Shown in pieces: positions 61,076 through 64,000 of a DNA stretch of 64,000 nt. The stretch spans positions 558,001 through 622,000 of the forward strand of contig CAWUFE020000001.1 of NCBI GenBank assembly GCA_963921345.3, written 5' to 3'. Source of the stretch: Hoeflea_A sp963921345 (GTDB lineage Bacteria > Pseudomonadota > Alphaproteobacteria > Rhizobiales > Rhizobiaceae). The translations under genes and the position numbers were made by a program. The notes under the pieces are model-generated. The model saw only the letters and a list, made by a program, of their open reading frames with translations. It had not been told where the DNA came from and searched no databases. The first letter of the stretch is position 1. Every line of letters begins with the position of its first letter.

Positions 61076-61305
61076 GCCGCCACATGAAACGGAATGGCCC
61101 AGCCAAGCAAGCCGCAATTCGACGAGCGGTGTTTGTTCTTGAAAAAGGTGCCTTTGTCGGTGAGTACCGTCTCTGCCTTGAGGCGAGTATCGGACGCGTC
61201 AGCGTTCAGAACGCAACGCGTTTCGTTTGCCTCGATCGAGATCCGTTGCGGGGTGCCGCGATCGCGAGCATCGGATCCGTCGTTGCCGTGAAAAAAGAAT
61301 TCAAT

Positions 61306-61328
61306 TGAAATGTTATACAATTACATGT
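61306..61328. promoter_or_regulatory. Zur-like palindrome before the ABC importer genes
   Basis: ATGTTAT (61310-61316) and ATTACAT (61320-61326) form an inverted repeat with six of seven matching pairs. The left half with flank, GAAATGTTATA, is identical to the left half of the E. coli Zur box GAAATGTTATA-N-TATAACATTTC as I recall it; the right half agrees at about 7 of 11. It is 47 bases before the importer start. If real, it links the importer to zinc. Confidence 0.45.
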
Positions 61329-61372
61329 AGTCGGTTTGCGCATCCTTTCTCCTACCGTATCCGGAGCCCACC

Positions 61373-62938
61373 GTGTCGAACCTGAACATGAGACTCGCAT
61401 TAACCGCATTTCTGGGCCTCGGCGCCGTTGCTTTAACCGCATCCATCGCTCCTCAAGTCGCCAATGCCGCCGAAAAGACCATGCGCATCGCAGTCCCGTT
61501 CGGTCCCAAGAGCAGTGTGCCGGACCCCAGGGCCCGGCAAAACGGTTGGCTCAGCAACCGCGCCGGGGTGTCCGAAACCCTGATCGGGCTCGGCTACGAT
61601 ATGACCATGCAGCCGCGCCTTGCCGAGAGCTTCGAAAACGTGTCTCCGACCGAGTGGAAACTGACACTTCGCAAGGACGTGAAATTCCATGACGGGAGCG
61701 CGATGACCGCACAAGACGTCAAAGCGTCATTCGAGAAATTCGATATCGAAGGGCATGCGGGTCACAATCCAAGACTGTCCAGATTGCTCGGCATCGAGAG
61801 CATCATGGTCGAAGACGATCACACTTTGGTCTTCAAAACCAAGTCTCCGAATTCGGCATTCCTGTGGTCGTTGACCGAACCGTCTGCGGCTGTTTTGAAG
61901 GAAGGCACGGATAACCTGCCGCTGATCGGCACCGGTCCGTTCGTGTTTGTGAAAGCCGAAACGGACAAGACTTACCAGACACGCAAGTTTGCAGACTACT
62001 GGGGCGGCGAGCCGAAGCTGGATCATATCGTCATGGATGCGCTGTCAGACCCGTCCGTTGCGGCGCTGGCTTTGCAGGCTGGCGATGTCGATCTCGTGAC
62101 CAACTATCCGGAGCCGGACTACGCTGCCTTGAGAGAAAAGGGAGAGGGCCAGCTTTTCGCCAATCCGACGACGCGCCTGTTCTTCTTCCAGGTGCGGACG
62201 GCCGACGGTCCTTTGGCCAACGATGCGTTGCGGACCGCCGTATCTCTCGGCCTTGACCGCGAGACCATCGTTGCCGCGTCCCTCAACGGTGTGGGCGGCG
62301 AGGTTGCAAACAGCCTGTTTCCGGCCTCCATGGCGTCCTGGGCGAATGCCGGTCTGACGCTTGATTACGATCCGCAAAAAGCCAAGGCGCTGTTGGATGA
62401 AGCCGGCATCAAGGATACCAACGGCGACGGCAACCGGGAACTGGACGGCGAGGAAATTTCCCTAAAGATCCGTTCCTATGAGGGCCGGGCCGCTCTGCGT
62501 CCGACCCTGGAGATCACGCAGGCACTGCTGCAGCAGATCGGGATCGGTTCGGAAATTTCCATGGCTGAATATGATGCCAACAACGAAGCCCTGAAGGCTG
62601 GTGAAATCCATATGCACCTTCAGGCCTGGGGGACCGCGCCGCAGGGTGATCCGGACTATTTCCCGAGCACGCTGGTCGAATCCGGCGTTGGCTATAACTT
62701 CTCCGGTTATTCCAACCCTGAACTGGACGATCTTTTGAAAAAGGGCCGCGGAAGTTTCGATGATGACGTCCGGAAGGCGCACTACGATCGCATCCAGGAA
62801 ATCATCAACGATGAGCTGCCGCTCATTCCGGTCTTCCACAAGACGCAGGTTTCCGTCGGCAACGGCAATGTGGAGGGATTCAAAATCCACCCGGCGGAAA
62901 CCTATCTTGTGACCCCGGATCTGACACTTGCAGAGTGA
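61373..62938 (+). CDS. Periplasmic binding protein of an ABC importer (SBP_bac_5, nickel/peptide type)
   Basis: 521 residues from GTG 61373, which follows GGAG. The signal peptide ends near ANAA (residue 33). The SBP_bac_5 fold shows WKLTLRKDVKFHDGSAMTAQDVKASFEKFD and YQTRKFADYWGGEPKLDHI. Relatives carry peptides, nickel, heme, or metal chelates such as nickelophore complexes (CntA). With a Zur-like site upstream, metallophore-bound zinc is plausible but unproven. The ATPase start at 62928 overlaps its last 11 bases. Confidence 0.88.
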   Translation: MSNLNMRLALTAFLGLGAVALTASIAPQVANAAEKTMRIAVPFGPKSSVPDPRARQNGWLSNRAGVSETLIGLGYDMTMQPRLAESFENVSPTEWKLTLRKDVKFHDGSAMTAQDVKASFEKFDIEGHAGHNPRLSRLLGIESIMVEDDHTLVFKTKSPNSAFLWSLTEPSAAVLKEGTDNLPLIGTGPFVFVKAETDKTYQTRKFADYWGGEPKLDHIVMDALSDPSVAALALQAGDVDLVTNYPEPDYAALREKGEGQLFANPTTRLFFFQVRTADGPLANDALRTAVSLGLDRETIVAASLNGVGGEVANSLFPASMASWANAGLTLDYDPQKAKALLDEAGIKDTNGDGNRELDGEEISLKIRSYEGRAALRPTLEITQALLQQIGIGSEISMAEYDANNEALKAGEIHMHLQAWGTAPQGDPDYFPSTLVESGVGYNFSGYSNPELDDLLKKGRGSFDDDVRKAHYDRIQEIINDELPLIPVFHKTQVSVGNGNVEGFKIHPAETYLVTPDLTLAE

Positions 62939-63731
62939 TGCAAACCATCTGCTGAGCCTTGATAGCCTGTCGGCCAATATCGGTCGGCAGGCGATCCTTT
63001 GTGACATCAGCCTGACCATTCGGCATGGCGAGTGTCTCGCCGTCGTCGGCGGTTCCGGTGCCGGCAAGTCGACACTCTTGCGTTGCCTGATGGGGCTGAC
63101 ACGCCCGGCCAGGCCGGTTGCCGGTCGGTTGATGTTCAACGGGCGAACGTTCGATTATGCGGACTCGCGGAAGACGCTGAAGCTAAAGGGCATGGGCTAT
63201 GTCCCACAGAATCCGGACCAGGGGTTCGATCCGCTGAAACGCCTCAAATGGCAGTGGCTCCAGGCCGCTCGCGTGGTCACGGGGCACGCGGATTTTTCCG
63301 AAGCACATCGAAAGCTCCTGGCGGACCTCGGTCTCAAGCCCTTTGGCAATCGTTTTCCCCATGAGTGGAGCCGGGGAATGCAGCAACGACTTCTGTTGGC
63401 GATGGTTCTCATGGGCGAACCGCAACTGTTGATCCTCGACGAACCGACGTCCGCGCTCGATCCCCTGATCGCCGCCCAGGTGCTCCGCGCGGTGATGAAA
63501 TACGCACAGGCGCAGGGCGTCGCCGTTTTGATCGTAACTCATGATCTGGCCCTCGCGGCACGCTACGCGGATCGAACGGCCATCATAAATGCCGGACGCA
63601 TTGTCGAATTCGGCGAGACTTCGGACCTTTTGACACGGCCGCGGTCCGACTATGGCCAGTTGCTCGCCGCCAACCGGGATTGGATGGCGATTGCCGACGG
63701 ACGATCGTCCGGTCCGATTGCCGCAGAATAG
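62928..63731 (+). CDS. ABC importer ATPase, first of two
   Basis: 267 residues from the TTG at 62928, the only acceptable start in frame; the nearby ATG at 62938 is in another frame. Walker A GGSGAGKST (about 41-49), Q loop YVPQNPDQGFDPL, signature SRGMQQRLLLAMVLMGEP, Walker B LLILDEPTSALDP and H-loop VTHDLALAARY are complete. It resembles the OppD/NikD-type ATPase but is shorter, lacking the C-terminal oligopeptide domain. It is followed by a second ATPase gene six bases on. Confidence 0.88.
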   Translation: MQSDANHLLSLDSLSANIGRQAILCDISLTIRHGECLAVVGGSGAGKSTLLRCLMGLTRPARPVAGRLMFNGRTFDYADSRKTLKLKGMGYVPQNPDQGFDPLKRLKWQWLQAARVVTGHADFSEAHRKLLADLGLKPFGNRFPHEWSRGMQQRLLLAMVLMGEPQLLILDEPTSALDPLIAAQVLRAVMKYAQAQGVAVLIVTHDLALAARYADRTAIINAGRIVEFGETSDLLTRPRSDYGQLLAANRDWMAIADGRSSGPIAAE

Positions 63732-63737
63732 ACTTTC

Positions 63738-64000
63738 ATGCTCTCGGTTGACCGTCTCAGCATTGCCATCGATGGTCATTTCATCCTGGACGATGTTTCC
63801 TTTTCCCTCCAAATGGGCAAAACGCTCTGCATTTCCGGTGAAAGCGGATCTGGCAAGAGCAGCTTGCTCAAAGCTCTCAACGGCCTGATGCCGGCGCGTT
63901 TCGAACAGTTGACCTTTCGCCCCCAAACCGGTTCCGCCATCCTGCAGAAAGGCCGATGGCTTGGTGGTCCCGGGTTGAGCGGCAGCCGTTGGGTGATGCA
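63738..64000 (+). CDS. Second ABC importer ATPase, N-terminal part (cut by window end)
   Basis: 87 codons are seen. The start reads MLSVDRLSIAIDGHFILDDV and the Walker A is GESGSGKSSLLKAL. It is of the NikE/OppF type and would pair with the ATPase before it. The permease genes are not seen and probably lie beyond the window, which is an unusual order (binding protein, ATPase, ATPase, then permeases). Confidence 0.85.
   Translation, partial: MLSVDRLSIAIDGHFILDDVSFSLQMGKTLCISGESGSGKSSLLKALNGLMPARFEQLTFRPQTGSAILQKGRWLGGPGLSGSRWVM

Noticed and set aside
62938..62955. ATG at 62938 as the start of the importer ATPase
   Set aside because: It is out of frame and meets a stop after five codons; the TTG at 62928 is the only start in frame.
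1..64000. CRISPR arrays, rRNA or tRNA genes
   Set aside because: No regularly spaced repeats, no rRNA stretches and no tRNA cloverleaf were noticed on reading; a covariance-model search would be needed to exclude a single tRNA.

Overview
The window looks like chromosomal DNA of a GC-rich alphaproteobacterium, most likely in or near the Hyphomicrobiales (Rhizobiales). Reasons: sox thiosulfate-oxidation genes ending in soxCDEF, a TRAP transporter, GlxA- and MocR-type regulators, DUF2794 and DUF1223 proteins, bluB, and a zinc-metallochaperone gene of the AztD type. Species cannot be named from the sequence alone. No rRNA, tRNA or CRISPR array was seen.

Layout. 1-3435 is the 3' end of a sox operon: soxC (cut by the window edge), soxD, soxE, soxF. 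3500-8000 holds a Gfo/Idh oxidoreductase, an FAD monooxygenase and an ArsR/VOC pair. 6938-17729 is a catabolic locus: a TRAP transporter (dctPQM, with a one-base frameshift in dctM), a class III aminotransferase and a zinc alcohol dehydrogenase in one minus-strand operon. A LysR gene diverges from it. Next come a GlxA-type regulator overlapping a URO-D-fold methyltransferase-like gene, and a divergent MocR regulator. 17750-23200 is a patchy accessory segment. Two ~105 bp copies of a LysR gene 3' end flank a secreted beta-propeller, a two-subunit molybdenum hydroxylase and its LysR regulator. An intact ISAs1-type insertion sequence (24774-26012) with perfect 8 bp target duplications sits at the start of bluB.

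26000-39236 is mostly housekeeping or conserved: an adenylate/guanylate cyclase, YkvA, pterin dehydratase, LMW phosphatase, cupins, a LysR regulator, a hydrolase, ThpR, TesA-type esterase with its LolD/FtsX-like ABC pair, Bax-inhibitor-1, a GNAT enzyme, DUF2794 and DUF1223. 39460-43660 is an RND efflux adaptor and pump. 43808-47297 has a small membrane protein with an Xre regulator, an orphan aztD behind a Zur-like palindrome, an AraC regulator and a peroxiredoxin-like gene. 47417-50482 is a 1021-residue calcium-type repeat protein ending in DUF4214. 51412-55393 is a tight four-gene operon (UbiA-type prenyltransferase, GtrA, methyltransferase, GT39-like glycosyltransferase) that looks like a lipid-linked sugar module. 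55631-61075 has an NDUFA9-like SDR, a DUF4242 protein, a 179 bp inverted-repeat element, a large LuxR-type regulator and an MFS exporter. 61373-64000 begins an ABC importer (binding protein, ATPase, second ATPase cut by the edge) preceded by another Zur-like palindrome.

The most interesting systems are the TRAP/aminotransferase/dehydrogenase/URO-D-like locus, which reads as uptake and breakdown of an unknown, possibly N-methylated amine; the two candidate zinc-responsive loci; and the UbiA-GtrA-methyltransferase-GT module.
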